Shown piece after piece: positions 16,976 through 25,805 of a stretch of 40,188 bases of DNA. Origin of the DNA: Xenorhabdus stockiae (GTDB taxonomy: Bacteria > Pseudomonadota > Gammaproteobacteria > Enterobacterales > Enterobacteriaceae); assembly GCF_002632825.1 (NCBI RefSeq), contig NZ_NJAJ01000034.1, forward strand, positions 1 through 40,188, read 5' to 3'. The notes below the pieces were generated by a model. It ran no database searches. It saw only the letters and a list, made by a program, of their open reading frames with translations, and was not told where the DNA came from. A program made the translations under genes and the position numbers. How positions within the stretch are numbered: position 1 is the first letter of the stretch; every line of letters starts with the position of its first letter.

Positions 16976-18778
16976 ATGACAACAATGACTGGCTATACCT
17001 TAAAATACTGGCATGAGCGGATACGACACGATGTGGAGTCCGTTTTTGCTTTACTGCAACAGCATCTAGATTCCTTTTTACCTGATGATAATGCCTGGAT
17101 TTATCTTGCAACGCCGGAACAGTTACAGGCTCAGATTGGTTTACTTTTACCTGCTTATCAGCGTAACCCCGACGAATTTCCTTTGTTCGGTATTCCTTTT
17201 GCAGTTAAGGATAATATTGATGTTGCTGACTGGCCGACAACCGCGGCCTGCCCAGCATTTGAATATATCGCAGATGAAGATGCGACAGCGGTTGCCAGAC
17301 TAAAAGCGGCGGGAGCTATCATCGTTGGAAAAACGAATATGGATCAGTTTGCTACCGGATTAGTCGGCACTCGTTCACCTTATGGCGTCGTTAAAAACAG
17401 TTTCAATGATCGTTATATTAGCGGCGGCTCCAGTTCTGGCTCTGCTTCTGTCGTTGCCAGAGGATTAGTGCCATTCGCACTTGGAACGGATACCGCAGGT
17501 TCCGGACGGGTGCCTGCTGGCTTCAATAATATTGTGGGATTGAAACCAACAAAAGGCTGGTTTTCCGCCAAAGGTATTGTTCCTGCCTGTCGACTCAACG
17601 ATACCTTATCTGTTTTTGCTCTGACGGTTGAAGATGCTTTCAGTGTTGCGGATATTGCCGGAGGATTCGACGAAAATGATGCTTATTCCTGCATAAATCC
17701 GGCATCTACACCCGCAACATTGCCGGATCACCCTCTATTTGCTATTCCTGCCAATCCTGTATTTTGTCATGACACGATTGCCGAATCCGCATGGCAGGAA
17801 GCTCTGCACGAGTTGCAAAATATGGGGGCCACTCTTCAGCCAATTGATTTCTTGGTATTCAACCAACTGGGTGAGCAACTTTATCAGGGAGCATGGGTTG
17901 CTGAGCGCACGACTGTTGTGAATGGCATGCTCAGTTTTCCTGCAATGATGGATCCAGAAGTGCGCCAGATTATTGACGGTGGTAAAAATTACAGCGCCGT
18001 CGATGCGTTTAATGCCGAATATCTGCGGGCAGAACTGGCGAGGAAGATCCAGCACATATTAGCCGGTTTTGATGCTCTCATTGTTCCCACTACACCGACA
18101 ATCAGAACGATTGAAGAAATTAAAAGGGCGCCGATTCACTATAATTCTGAACTTGGCACTTATACCAATTTCACCAACCTTGCCAATCTTTCCGCACTTG
18201 CCTTGCCTGCACCGTTCCGAACTGATGGATTACCCGCAGGTATCACCTTACTTGCACCAGCCTGGCACGACCGGGCACTTGCATCATTTGGTCTGCGTTG
18301 GCAGCAGCATCTCGCATTACCACTTGGCTCCACCGGCCAATTACTTGATGGTGACGTGATGATGTTACCACCATCCGGGCAGCATATTCGTTTGGCGGTT
18401 GTCGGAGCCCATCTTCGGAGGATGCCTCTGAATGACCAATTAACCGAACGTAACGCCGTATTTGTTGAGACCACACAGACCGCGAGCTGTTACCGACTCT
18501 ACAAACTAGCCAACACTCAGCCCCCTAAGCCCGGATTAGTGAGGGATGACACAGGTGCATCCATCAGTATTGAGCTTTGGGATATTCCACTGGCCTATTT
18601 TGGTGCATTCGTTGCTGAAATTCCGCCTCCGTTAGGCATCGGTTCACTGGAATTAGCCGATGGTCGCTGGATAAAAGGTTTTATCTGCGAACCGGTTGCT
18701 CTGAACGGTGCAACGGATATTACAGAGTTCGGTGGCTGGCGTAATTGGGTTATCAATCAGGAGAAAGACAATGTTTAA
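16976..18778 (+). CDS. atzF: allophanate hydrolase (urea amidolyase subunit)
   Basis: This 600-aa amidase-signature enzyme hydrolyses allophanate to ammonium and CO2, the second step of ATP-dependent urea breakdown. The Ser-cisSer-Lys triad is visible as K78 (PFAVKDN), S153 (ISGGSSSGSA) and S177 (GTDTAGSGR). Residues from about 465 form the extra C-terminal domain typical of allophanate hydrolases, and the length is that of full-size family members. The ATG at 16976 has GGAGT eight bases upstream. It overlaps the carboxylase gene by 8 nt, the two together forming a split version of yeast DUR1,2. The symbol is by family; DUR1-type names are also used. Confidence 0.92.
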   Translation: MTTMTGYTLKYWHERIRHDVESVFALLQQHLDSFLPDDNAWIYLATPEQLQAQIGLLLPAYQRNPDEFPLFGIPFAVKDNIDVADWPTTAACPAFEYIADEDATAVARLKAAGAIIVGKTNMDQFATGLVGTRSPYGVVKNSFNDRYISGGSSSGSASVVARGLVPFALGTDTAGSGRVPAGFNNIVGLKPTKGWFSAKGIVPACRLNDTLSVFALTVEDAFSVADIAGGFDENDAYSCINPASTPATLPDHPLFAIPANPVFCHDTIAESAWQEALHELQNMGATLQPIDFLVFNQLGEQLYQGAWVAERTTVVNGMLSFPAMMDPEVRQIIDGGKNYSAVDAFNAEYLRAELARKIQHILAGFDALIVPTTPTIRTIEEIKRAPIHYNSELGTYTNFTNLANLSALALPAPFRTDGLPAGITLLAPAWHDRALASFGLRWQQHLALPLGSTGQLLDGDVMMLPPSGQHIRLAVVGAHLRRMPLNDQLTERNAVFVETTQTASCYRLYKLANTQPPKPGLVRDDTGASISIELWDIPLAYFGAFVAEIPPPLGIGSLELADGRWIKGFICEPVALNGATDITEFGGWRNWVINQEKDNV

Positions 18779-21700
18779 AACGGTATTGATTGCTAACCGC
18801 GGAGAAATTGCTTGCCGTGCTATCCGTACTCTGAAACGGCTCGGAATTGTCAGTGTGGCTGTGTATTCAGACGCAGATAAAAATTCACAACATGTTAAAG
18901 ATGCTGATATCGCATTACCGATAAACGGGGAAAAAGCCAGTGAGAGTTATCTGTGTATCGATAAAATTATAAGTGCAGCACAACAGAGCCATGCGGAGGC
19001 GATCTGGCCGGGATATGGATTTTTGTCTGAATGCCTACCGTTTGCACAAGCGTGTGAAAAAGCGGGTATTGTCTTTGTTGGCCCGACATCACACCAGATT
19101 GGTGAATTTGGCCTGAAACACCGAGCGAGAGAACTGGCCGCAGAAGCAGGTGTACCGATGACACCGGGAACAGGGTTGCTCAATTCACTGGATGAAGCAC
19201 TCAGTGCCGCTGAGACTATCGGTTATCCGGTTATGCTGAAAAGTACTGCCGGTGGTGGTGGGATTGGCCTCAGTTGTTGTTATGACGCAAATGCACTGAG
19301 TGAGGCATGGGAGAGTGTGCGCCATCTTGGTGAACAGTTTTTCAGTGATACCGGTGTTTTTCTGGAGCGGTGTATCAGGCAGGCCCGCCATCTTGAAGTG
19401 CAGATTTTCGGTGATGGTAAAGGAAATGTTGTGGCGCTGGGAGAGCGTGATTGCTCTTTGCAGCGCCGGAATCAAAAAGTCGTAGAAGAAGCTCCGGCAC
19501 CTAATTTGCCGGAGCAGACCCGAACAGCGTTGCTGGATTCCGCAGTACAATTGGGCCGGTTGGTGAAGTATCGCAGCGCAGGTACGGTAGAGTACATTTA
19601 CGATGTCGAACAGGATGAGTTCTACTTTCTTGAGGTTAATACCCGTCTGCAAGTCGAACATCCTGTGACGGAATGCGTAACCGGGCTTGACTTAGTGGAG
19701 TATATGCTGCGGGTTGCGGCTGAGCTACCCATTGACTGGGAGGATTTAAAGCGGGCACCAGTCGGAGCAGCGATTGAAGTGCGCCTGTATGCAGAAAATC
19801 CACTGAAAAACTTTCAGCCTGCTCCGGGAGTCCTGACGGAAGTTAAATTCCCTGAAGGCATACGTATCGATAGTGGTGTGCGCACGGGCAGTGAGGTTTC
19901 TGCATTTTATGATCCGATGATCGCTAAAATGATTGTTCATGCAGAAAATCGAGAAAAAGCACTGATTAAACTGCGTGAAGCACTGGATTCCTGTCAATTG
20001 CACGGCATTACAACTAATCTGGAATACCTGCGCCAAATCACAGCCAGTGAGCCATTCCAACAAGGACAAGCCTGGACCCGAATGCTTGATAGCTTTGAAC
20101 CTCAGGCAAGAGCTATTGAGGTTCTGCGAGCGGGAACATGGAGCAGTGTTCAGGATTATCCCGGTCGGTCGGGGTATTGGGATATCGGTGTTCCACCATC
20201 CGGCCCGATGGATGACCTGGCTTTTCGGTTAGCGAACCGAATTGTCGGTAATCATGAATCGGCCGCCGGATTGGAGTTTACGCTGGAGGGGCCAACCTTA
20301 CAGTTTCATTGTGACGCACTGATTGCGCTGACCGGCGCAGAGAGTACCGCATTATTAGACGGGACAAGCGTACCTTATTGGCAACCACTGAATATCAAAG
20401 CCGGGCAAATAATTGAGATAGGGCGGGCACAATCCGGCTGCCGTACATACCTTGCGGTCAGAAATGGCATTGATGTTCCCTGTTACCTTGGAAGTCGTTC
20501 TACCTTTGCTCTCGGACAATTTGGCGGACATGCTGGCCGTATCTTAAAAATTGCCGATATGCTTCCCATCTCACAGCCAGCCTTACCTGCCTGTACAACT
20601 CCCGCACCAATCAGCCTACCACAGGCACCGGAACCTGCCGCGATCCCCGTTTATGGCGATATATGGGAGATTGGCGTACTTTATGGGCCGCATGGTGCGC
20701 CTGATTTTTTCGCTCAGGATTATATAGATGAATTTTTCTCTGCCGAATGGCAGGTGCATTACAATTCAAACCGTCTGGGTGTACGGTTGATAGGCCCAAA
20801 ACCTGTCTGGGCGCGTCCTGATGGTGGTGAAGCGGGTTTGCATCCTTCAAATATTCATGACTGTGAGTACGCCATTGGTTCTATCAATTTTACGGGAGAT
20901 TTTCCTGTCATCCTCACCCGTGACGGGCCTAGTCTCGGTGGCTTTGTTTGCCCTGTTACCATCGCCAAAGCTGAATTGTGGAAAGTCGGTCAGGTTAAGC
21001 CGGGAGATCGTATCCGTTTCCATCCCATCAGTATGGAAGAAGCGGTTACTCTGGAAGAGCAGCAAAATCGTCTTATTGCCACGTTGAGATCAACGTCGGA
21101 AGCCCCATTAAAACTAGAGCGAACATTACAGATAGCAGAAGAAGAACATTCTGGTGCCGTGCTGGCTGCGATTGCTGCCACGCATTCTGCTCCGGCGGTT
21201 GTTTATCGTCAGGCGGGAGATAACTATATTCTGATCGAATATGGTGAAAATATTCTGGATTTGGCATTACGCCTGCGGGTACATCTGTTGATGGAAAAAC
21301 TACATGCTTTAGCTGAACCGGGAATTAAAGAAATTGCTCCGGGTGTCCGTTCTTTGCAAATCCGCTATGATAACCGGCAAATCGAACAGCAGAAACTCAT
21401 CGCTTTGCTGCTCTCTTTGGAGAAACAGCTTGGCAATGTCAGCACCATGAAAGTGCCATCTCGCATTATCCATCTGCCGATGGCATTTGAAGACAGTGCA
21501 ACACTGGGTGCCGTGAACCGTTATCAGAGCACGGTTAGATCCAGCGCTCCGTGGTTGCCGAATAACGTCGATTTTATTCAGCGTATTAACGGGCTGGCTG
21601 ATCGTGAAGCCGTGCGCCGTATTCTATTTGATGCCAGTTACCTGATCCTCGGGTTGGGAGACGTGTATCTGGGTGCTCCGTGCGCTGCTCCCATTGATCC

Positions 21701-22418
21701 TCGCCATCGCCTGTTAAGCTCAAAATACAACCCGGCACGTACTTTTACCGCAGAAGGAACTGTCGGTATTGGCGGTACATATATGTGTATCTATGGCATG
21801 GATTCTCCCGGCGGTTATCAGCTGGTGGGACGAACCCTGCCGATTTGGAACAAATTTCTGAAAAATGAACAGTTCGAGGAAGATAAACCGTGGCTGTTGC
21901 GATTTTTTGATCAAATCCGTTTTTATCCTGTCACTGAAGCAGAATTAGAACAGTTACGGGAAGATTTTCAGGAGGGGCGTACTGCTATCCATATTGAAAA
22001 TACACAGTTTGATTTTGCCGAACACCTGCACTTTCTGAAAGAAAATGCCGAAGATATTGCCTATTTCAAACTAAGACAGGCAGTGGCTTTTGAAACCGAG
22101 GTTATGCGCTGGCAACAGGAACAGCCGGAAGAAGAGAGTTCTGTTCAGGATGGAGAGGAACAGCCACAAGAAGAAGCGGATCTTAATGAGTATGGTTTGC
22201 AGATTAGTGCGGATATGAGCGGGAATATCTGGAAAGTATTGGTCAAATCAGGCGATGATGTGGAAGAAGGCCAGCCGCTGATTATTGTAGAAGCCATGAA
22301 GATGGAGCTGGCGATTCATGCGCCACAGGCGGGCCGGGTTACAAAGATTATCTGTCAGCCGGGTAGTGCCATTAGCCCCGGAGATGCGTTGTTGTGGTTG
22401 GGAGCGGGAGATAGCTGA
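18771..22418 (+). CDS. urea carboxylase (biotin-dependent)
   Basis: This 1215-aa multidomain carboxylase converts urea, ATP and bicarbonate to allophanate. Domains in order are: biotin carboxylase (1-450), with the ATP-grasp loop KSTAGGGGIGLS and the signature EVNTRLQVEHP; a KipA-like carboxyltransferase half (about 450-770, SVQDYPGRSGYWD); a KipI-like half (about 815-1040); and a C-terminal biotinyl domain with VEAMKMELAIHAP, biotinylated at K1177. I start at the ATG at 18771, with AGGAG seven bases upstream, not at an upstream in-frame start. No carboxyguanidine deiminase genes are adjacent, so urea is a likelier substrate than guanidine. No urea transporter genes are adjacent either. Confidence 0.92.
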   Translation: MFKTVLIANRGEIACRAIRTLKRLGIVSVAVYSDADKNSQHVKDADIALPINGEKASESYLCIDKIISAAQQSHAEAIWPGYGFLSECLPFAQACEKAGIVFVGPTSHQIGEFGLKHRARELAAEAGVPMTPGTGLLNSLDEALSAAETIGYPVMLKSTAGGGGIGLSCCYDANALSEAWESVRHLGEQFFSDTGVFLERCIRQARHLEVQIFGDGKGNVVALGERDCSLQRRNQKVVEEAPAPNLPEQTRTALLDSAVQLGRLVKYRSAGTVEYIYDVEQDEFYFLEVNTRLQVEHPVTECVTGLDLVEYMLRVAAELPIDWEDLKRAPVGAAIEVRLYAENPLKNFQPAPGVLTEVKFPEGIRIDSGVRTGSEVSAFYDPMIAKMIVHAENREKALIKLREALDSCQLHGITTNLEYLRQITASEPFQQGQAWTRMLDSFEPQARAIEVLRAGTWSSVQDYPGRSGYWDIGVPPSGPMDDLAFRLANRIVGNHESAAGLEFTLEGPTLQFHCDALIALTGAESTALLDGTSVPYWQPLNIKAGQIIEIGRAQSGCRTYLAVRNGIDVPCYLGSRSTFALGQFGGHAGRILKIADMLPISQPALPACTTPAPISLPQAPEPAAIPVYGDIWEIGVLYGPHGAPDFFAQDYIDEFFSAEWQVHYNSNRLGVRLIGPKPVWARPDGGEAGLHPSNIHDCEYAIGSINFTGDFPVILTRDGPSLGGFVCPVTIAKAELWKVGQVKPGDRIRFHPISMEEAVTLEEQQNRLIATLRSTSEAPLKLERTLQIAEEEHSGAVLAAIAATHSAPAVVYRQAGDNYILIEYGENILDLALRLRVHLLMEKLHALAEPGIKEIAPGVRSLQIRYDNRQIEQQKLIALLLSLEKQLGNVSTMKVPSRIIHLPMAFEDSATLGAVNRYQSTVRSSAPWLPNNVDFIQRINGLADREAVRRILFDASYLILGLGDVYLGAPCAAPIDPRHRLLSSKYNPARTFTAEGTVGIGGTYMCIYGMDSPGGYQLVGRTLPIWNKFLKNEQFEEDKPWLLRFFDQIRFYPVTEAELEQLREDFQEGRTAIHIENTQFDFAEHLHFLKENAEDIAYFKLRQAVAFETEVMRWQQEQPEEESSVQDGEEQPQEEADLNEYGLQISADMSGNIWKVLVKSGDDVEEGQPLIIVEAMKMELAIHAPQAGRVTKIICQPGSAISPGDALLWLGAGDS

Positions 22419-22456
22419 TGTATCAGTGATATCACATAGCTGTAATAAATAATAAT

Positions 22457-22472
22457 ACCCTCGTCTGAGGGT
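22457..22472. terminator. hairpin after the urea carboxylase gene
   Basis: ACCCTC-GTCT-GAGGGT forms a 6-bp stem with a 4-nt loop. A T-rich run follows only on the minus strand, so on the plus strand it is a weak terminator or a 3' stabilising structure. It also marks the boundary between the urea operon and the phage-tail locus. Confidence 0.45.
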
Positions 22473-22525
22473 AAAATACGCCGCAAGTTAAAAGCTCTGA
22501 AAATAAATTCGTTGGGAATAAAAAA

Positions 22526-22789
22526 ATGCGCGTATTAAAGATTATCTGCCCTGAATGTGGTGCTAAAGCCGCCATCAGCAAAACCAATCGGAAGCACCCT
22601 GAAATTGCCGATCTTTACTGTGCGTGTTCTGATATTGAATGTGGTCACCGGTTTGTCATGAATCTGACTTTTTCGCATACACTAAGTCCCAGTGCTAAAA
22701 CTGGCGATAAGCTATTGCAGACAATTATTAACAATCTCAATCCACAGCAACGTTTAGCTGCGCTGGCATTTTTGCAAGAAAGTTGCTGA
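22526..22789 (+). CDS. Ogr/Delta-family late transcription activator
   Basis: This 87-aa zinc-finger protein has C8-x2-C11 and C34-x4-C39 (ACSDIECGH), the spacing of the P2 Ogr/P4 Delta family. These activators bind upstream of late promoters and contact RNA polymerase alpha to switch on tail genes. Here it is the first gene of the tail locus and has its own strong terminator, so it is transcribed apart from the structural operon it probably controls. It is somewhat longer than P2 Ogr (72 aa) because of an extra C-terminus. Confidence 0.88.
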   Translation: MRVLKIICPECGAKAAISKTNRKHPEIADLYCACSDIECGHRFVMNLTFSHTLSPSAKTGDKLLQTIINNLNPQQRLAALAFLQESC

Positions 22790-22851
22790 GAGCTTTTTTA
22801 CCGAGATTGGTTATTCTTATCTCATAATTTACAAATCAATAAGCCAATAAG

Positions 22852-22893
22852 AGCCATCTGTTAGATTATCCTGACAGATGGCTTTTTGTTTTT
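22852..22893 (+). terminator. rho-independent terminator of the ogr-like gene
   Basis: AGCCATCTGT (22852-22861) pairs with ACAGATGGCT (22874-22883), a 10-bp stem with a 12-nt loop, followed by a T-rich run to 22893. Confidence 0.88.
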
Positions 22894-23032
22894 ATGGGGT
22901 TTTTAATTATTTGATTTAAATTATATTTCTATTTTATTCGGTTACTCAGTGATAGCCGAATGTATCCGAACTAAACCATTCGCAGCACTTCAATAAATTC
23001 GCAATAATGCCTGTGTTCAAACGGAAGAGAGT

Positions 23033-23048
23033 ATGTGTACAAACACAT
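23033..23048. promoter_or_regulatory. palindrome, candidate activator site for the tail operon
   Basis: ATGTGT-ACAA-ACACAT is a perfect inverted repeat in the 250-bp gap between the ogr terminator and the first tail gene. It contains TGT and ACA half-elements as expected of Ogr-type sites, but the spacing is not the P2 TGT-N12-ACA. The rest of the gap from 22894 is AT-rich and has no clear -35/-10, consistent with an activator-dependent promoter. Confidence 0.45.
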
Positions 23049-23144
23049 CGGCAAGGGATTGCCACCCGTTTACGAATAGAAGCGGCTTTACTGCCCATTG
23101 TTTTTTTACCCGTAAAGAATGAAAGGATTGAAACTGATAGCGGT

Positions 23145-23630
23145 ATGCATGAAATGAATAAATTACAGCAATTAACGACATTTTTACGGGAAAATTTGCC
23201 AGAACTCACAGGTAAAACGGAATTTACCAGTGAAATGGGAGAAATCCGCTTTATTCAGGCTCAACGGGATTTGGGGTTAGGGCAATACCAGATGTTTATC
23301 CAAAAGTATAAGGCAGTGATTAAATGGGCGAGCTTTCCTCACAAGGAATATGATCCCGGTTATATATCACTGCTAATCAATATCTGGCTGACAGAACAAC
23401 ATGGTGAATTTAGGGAAAACAATCAGGAACAGGAATATCCGACCATGACTGTCAAAGTGAACGGCGAAACAGCGGCTATTGTTGTGTCGTTATCACTATC
23501 AGAGCCTGTGGTTATACGTGAGGATAAAAACGGTATTGTCCCCTTTGATGGCAAACGCTGGCTGCTGACAACCCCTGAGATCTGGTTTGCTGAAAACGGT
23601 GTTGTTCATACACCGACATTAAGCGACTAA
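23145..23630 (+). CDS. phage tail completion protein (P2 gpR-like)
   Basis: This 161-aa protein resembles P2 GpR-type tail completion proteins in size, position before the sheath gene and internal pattern (LLINIWLTEQHGEF, then a beta-rich second half). Its family role is finishing the tail tube terminus. An in-frame ATG at 23007 would add 46 residues across the palindrome and presumed promoter, so I prefer the ATG at 23145 (or 23154), though neither has a strong ribosome site. Confidence 0.65.
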   Translation: MHEMNKLQQLTTFLRENLPELTGKTEFTSEMGEIRFIQAQRDLGLGQYQMFIQKYKAVIKWASFPHKEYDPGYISLLINIWLTEQHGEFRENNQEQEYPTMTVKVNGETAAIVVSLSLSEPVVIREDKNGIVPFDGKRWLLTTPEIWFAENGVVHTPTLSD

Positions 23631-23652
23631 AACATAAATAAAGGAATAAATT

Positions 23653-24765
23653 ATGTGGCCACATGTGCAGGTTAACCAGGTTAACCAATTGCAGGGCGAA
23701 ACCAAGGAAATCGAACGAGTATTGCTCTTTGTTGGTACGGGAAAAACTAACACAGGCAAAACTATCGCAGTAAACACTCAAACGGATTTTGATTCCGTAT
23801 TGGGCATGGCAGATTCTGCTCTGAAACGTAATGTACTGGCAGCGATGGCAAACGCAGGGCAAAACTGGTCCGGATACGTTCATATTTTGCCGGAATCGGC
23901 AGATGAGCTGGCTTTTGTTGAAGCCGTGACAGCATCACAACGTGTTGCCAGTATAGAAGGATATGTACTGACAATCGGGGCGAACAAAGCCATTATCAAG
24001 GCTGCTCAAACGTTGCGTGCAAACACCATCGCTAAGTTTGGTCGCTGGCAGTGGGCTATTCTGGCTGTTGAGGGAGCACAGTCGAAAGAAGTCTGGCCGG
24101 ATTATGTTGCGCGTCTGGCGGAACTGCAAAAGGGGGAAGCTGTATCATCAATCCAATTAGTACCGTCTTTGTGGGGAAATGAAGCGGGAGTATTGGCTGG
24201 CCGTTTGTGTAACCGCGCTGTTACTGTGGCAGATAGCCCGGCACGAGTTCAGACAGGGCCATTGATGGATTTGGGAACAACCGATTTTCCGCTTGATGGA
24301 ACAGGAAAACCGATTGACTTGGCAACACTACAAGCATTGGAAAAGCTGCGTTTCAGTGTGCCGATGTGGTATCCCGATTACGATGGTATGTATTGGTCAG
24401 ATGGCCGCACATTGGATGTGGAAGGCGGTGACTATCAGAGCATCGAAAATCTGCGGGTTGTGGATAAAGTTGCGCGTCGTGTACGTTTGCAGGCTATCGC
24501 TAAAATTGCTGATCGCAGCCTGAACAGTACACCGGGCAGCATCGCGACACATCAGGCGTATTTCGCCCGTACTTTGCGTGAAATGTCCCGTAGTACGGAA
24601 ATTAACGGTGTGACATTCCCGGGGGAAGTTAAATCACCTCAGGATGGTGACATTGTTATCACATGGCGCAATAAAAACACGGTTGAAATTTATATCACTA
24701 TTCGCACTTATGAATGCCCGAAAGGGATCTCGGCGAGTTTGTTGCTGGATTTGGGAGGGAACTAA
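23653..24765 (+). CDS. contractile tail sheath protein (DUF2586-like)
   Basis: This 370-aa protein matches the DUF2586 sheath proteins of HP1/K139-type P2-like phages, with the late-domain pattern RVVDKVARRVRLQAIAKIAD and a C-terminal strand-rich domain (ITIRTYECPKGISASLLLD). Sheath subunits surround the tube and contract to drive it through the target envelope. AAGGA lies 7 nt upstream of the ATG. It abuts the tube gene with no gap, giving matched expression of the two most abundant subunits. Confidence 0.85.
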   Translation: MWPHVQVNQVNQLQGETKEIERVLLFVGTGKTNTGKTIAVNTQTDFDSVLGMADSALKRNVLAAMANAGQNWSGYVHILPESADELAFVEAVTASQRVASIEGYVLTIGANKAIIKAAQTLRANTIAKFGRWQWAILAVEGAQSKEVWPDYVARLAELQKGEAVSSIQLVPSLWGNEAGVLAGRLCNRAVTVADSPARVQTGPLMDLGTTDFPLDGTGKPIDLATLQALEKLRFSVPMWYPDYDGMYWSDGRTLDVEGGDYQSIENLRVVDKVARRVRLQAIAKIADRSLNSTPGSIATHQAYFARTLREMSRSTEINGVTFPGEVKSPQDGDIVITWRNKNTVEIYITIRTYECPKGISASLLLDLGGN

Positions 24766-25221
24766 ATGAGCCAGCGTATTTCCGGCCAGTCGGTCGATTT
24801 TAATATGGATGGTGATCTGGTTCATGCGGAAAAGGTCAACCTGTCTATCACTGACAATACTGCTGCGGCTCAGACTCAGGGCGTACCGGATGGTTATATC
24901 TCTGGTGATGTCACGGCTGAGGGTGAGATTGAACTCAGTACTAAGTATTTGGATATCGTGACTGCCAAAGCGCGTGCTGCCGGTTCATGGCGCGGAATTC
25001 AGCCTGTTGACCTAATGTGGTATGCCAAAGCAGGCCATGAGGAAATGAAGGTTGAAGCTTACGGTTGCAAACTGATTGTGAGCGATATTCTGGACGTTGA
25101 CCCCAAAGGCGGCAGCGTAATGACACATAAAATTAAATTTGTTGTCACCTCACCGGACTTTGTACGTATTAATGGTATTCCATATCTGGAAGCAGAGCTA
25201 ACCCGTAATCTGATCGGTTAA
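24766..25221 (+). CDS. tail tube protein (DUF2597-like)
   Basis: This 151-aa protein of the DUF2597 type is the inner tube subunit that follows the sheath gene in HP1/K139-like tails (functional equivalent of P2 FII). It starts MSQRISGQSVDFNMDG and is beta-rich with no cysteine-rich or membrane segments, as expected for a hexameric tube ring. Confidence 0.85.
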   Translation: MSQRISGQSVDFNMDGDLVHAEKVNLSITDNTAAAQTQGVPDGYISGDVTAEGEIELSTKYLDIVTAKARAAGSWRGIQPVDLMWYAKAGHEEMKVEAYGCKLIVSDILDVDPKGGSVMTHKIKFVVTSPDFVRINGIPYLEAELTRNLIG

Positions 25222-25250
25222 AAAAATTCACGGAAGGACATGGGGAATTT

Positions 25251-25270
25251 TTATTACATTAATGTAATAA
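25251..25270. promoter_or_regulatory. 20-bp perfect palindrome inside the tail operon
   Basis: TTATTACATT is immediately followed by its reverse complement AATGTAATAA, in the 123-bp gap between the tube and chaperone genes. It has no T-tract, so it may be a protein site or an RNA hairpin that lowers expression of the low-copy genes downstream. Confidence 0.5.
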
Positions 25271-25344
25271 GAAGACTCATTACATCAGGGACGATGTTTT
25301 TTTAATAATGTTATGAATGAATAAAACAAATAAGGAATTAAAAA

Positions 25345-25614
25345 ATGAGTAAGGAAAATAAAATCATTACTTTGATGGTTGGTGGAAGTGAAATTAAATT
25401 TGAGCCAAATATTGTGGCTTATAATCACATGATTAATGATATGACAATGGATAATAAAATTGTACCTATTGTCACTTATTTGCGTCGTATTGTTCAACCT
25501 GCTTTTAAATCTGCACTTGATGAATTGTTGCAAATTCCGGGCGCAGCAATGCAGCTGGTGGAAAAAGTAAACTCTGAATATGCACCAAAACTGGAAATCG
25601 AAATAAAAAACTAA
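25345..25614 (+). CDS. tail assembly chaperone, short form (P2 gpE-like)
   Basis: This 89-aa product is the unshifted form of the tail assembly chaperone (TAC family), located between tube and tape measure genes as in nearly all long-tailed phages. It starts at an ATG with AAGGA eight bases upstream and ends EIEIKN just after the slippery heptamer. Its role is to coat the tape measure and recruit tube subunits during assembly. Low GC compared with the baseplate genes. Confidence 0.85.
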   Translation: MSKENKIITLMVGGSEIKFEPNIVAYNHMINDMTMDNKIVPIVTYLRRIVQPAFKSALDELLQIPGAAMQLVEKVNSEYAPKLEIEIKN

Positions 25615-25805
25615 ATGCGCGAGTTAAGGCTATTGATAATAGCTTATTTGAACAGGCCTTAACTCTGCGTCGTCATTACTTACCAAATGAAAATGATAAT
25701 ACGGAAAATTTAGCCCGTGCAATTTGGTTAGATAATCGATATTGGGAATATACACGAATTGCAACTGCAAATGGAATTGCATTGGCACTAAAAGGTGAGC
25801 CATGA
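25345..25805 (+). CDS. tail assembly chaperone, -1 frameshifted long form (gpE+E'-like)
   Basis: Reading slips back one base at 25605-25611 and continues in the -1 frame (codons from 25611) for 64 further residues to a TGA at 25803-25805. The fused protein is 153 aa. The -1 extension has no stop, has a protein-like composition (for example NLARAIWLDNRYWEYTRIA) and ends overlapping the tape-measure ATG. This is the arrangement of P2 E+E' and lambda G-GT. The extension is not a separate gene: it has no ribosome site or good start. Confidence 0.88.
25605..25665 (+). promoter_or_regulatory. programmed -1 ribosomal frameshift signal
   Basis: The slippery heptamer A-AAA-AAC (25605-25611) is in the correct zero-frame phase and followed by a TAA. 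After a 9-nt spacer come perfect 10-bp arms, GAGTTAAGGC (25621-25630) and GCCTTAACTC (25656-25665). The stem can extend by three GC pairs past a one-base bulge, shortening the spacer to 6 nt. The loop holds a nested hairpin (GCTATT/AATAGC) that may compete. Confidence 0.9.

Noticed and set aside
19185-19661. 158-aa antisense ORF inside urea carboxylase
   Set aside because: It lies fully within the biotin carboxylase coding region, has no recognisable domain and no ribosome site of note.
22852-22883. LexA-like CTGT...ACAG in the tail locus
   Set aside because: The half-sites are 12 bp apart, not 8, and form the stem of the ogr terminator. I found no SOS box near the tail operon.
23007-23144. 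46-residue N-terminal extension of the tail completion protein
   Set aside because: It would cover the palindrome and presumed promoter region, and the extension does not resemble the family.
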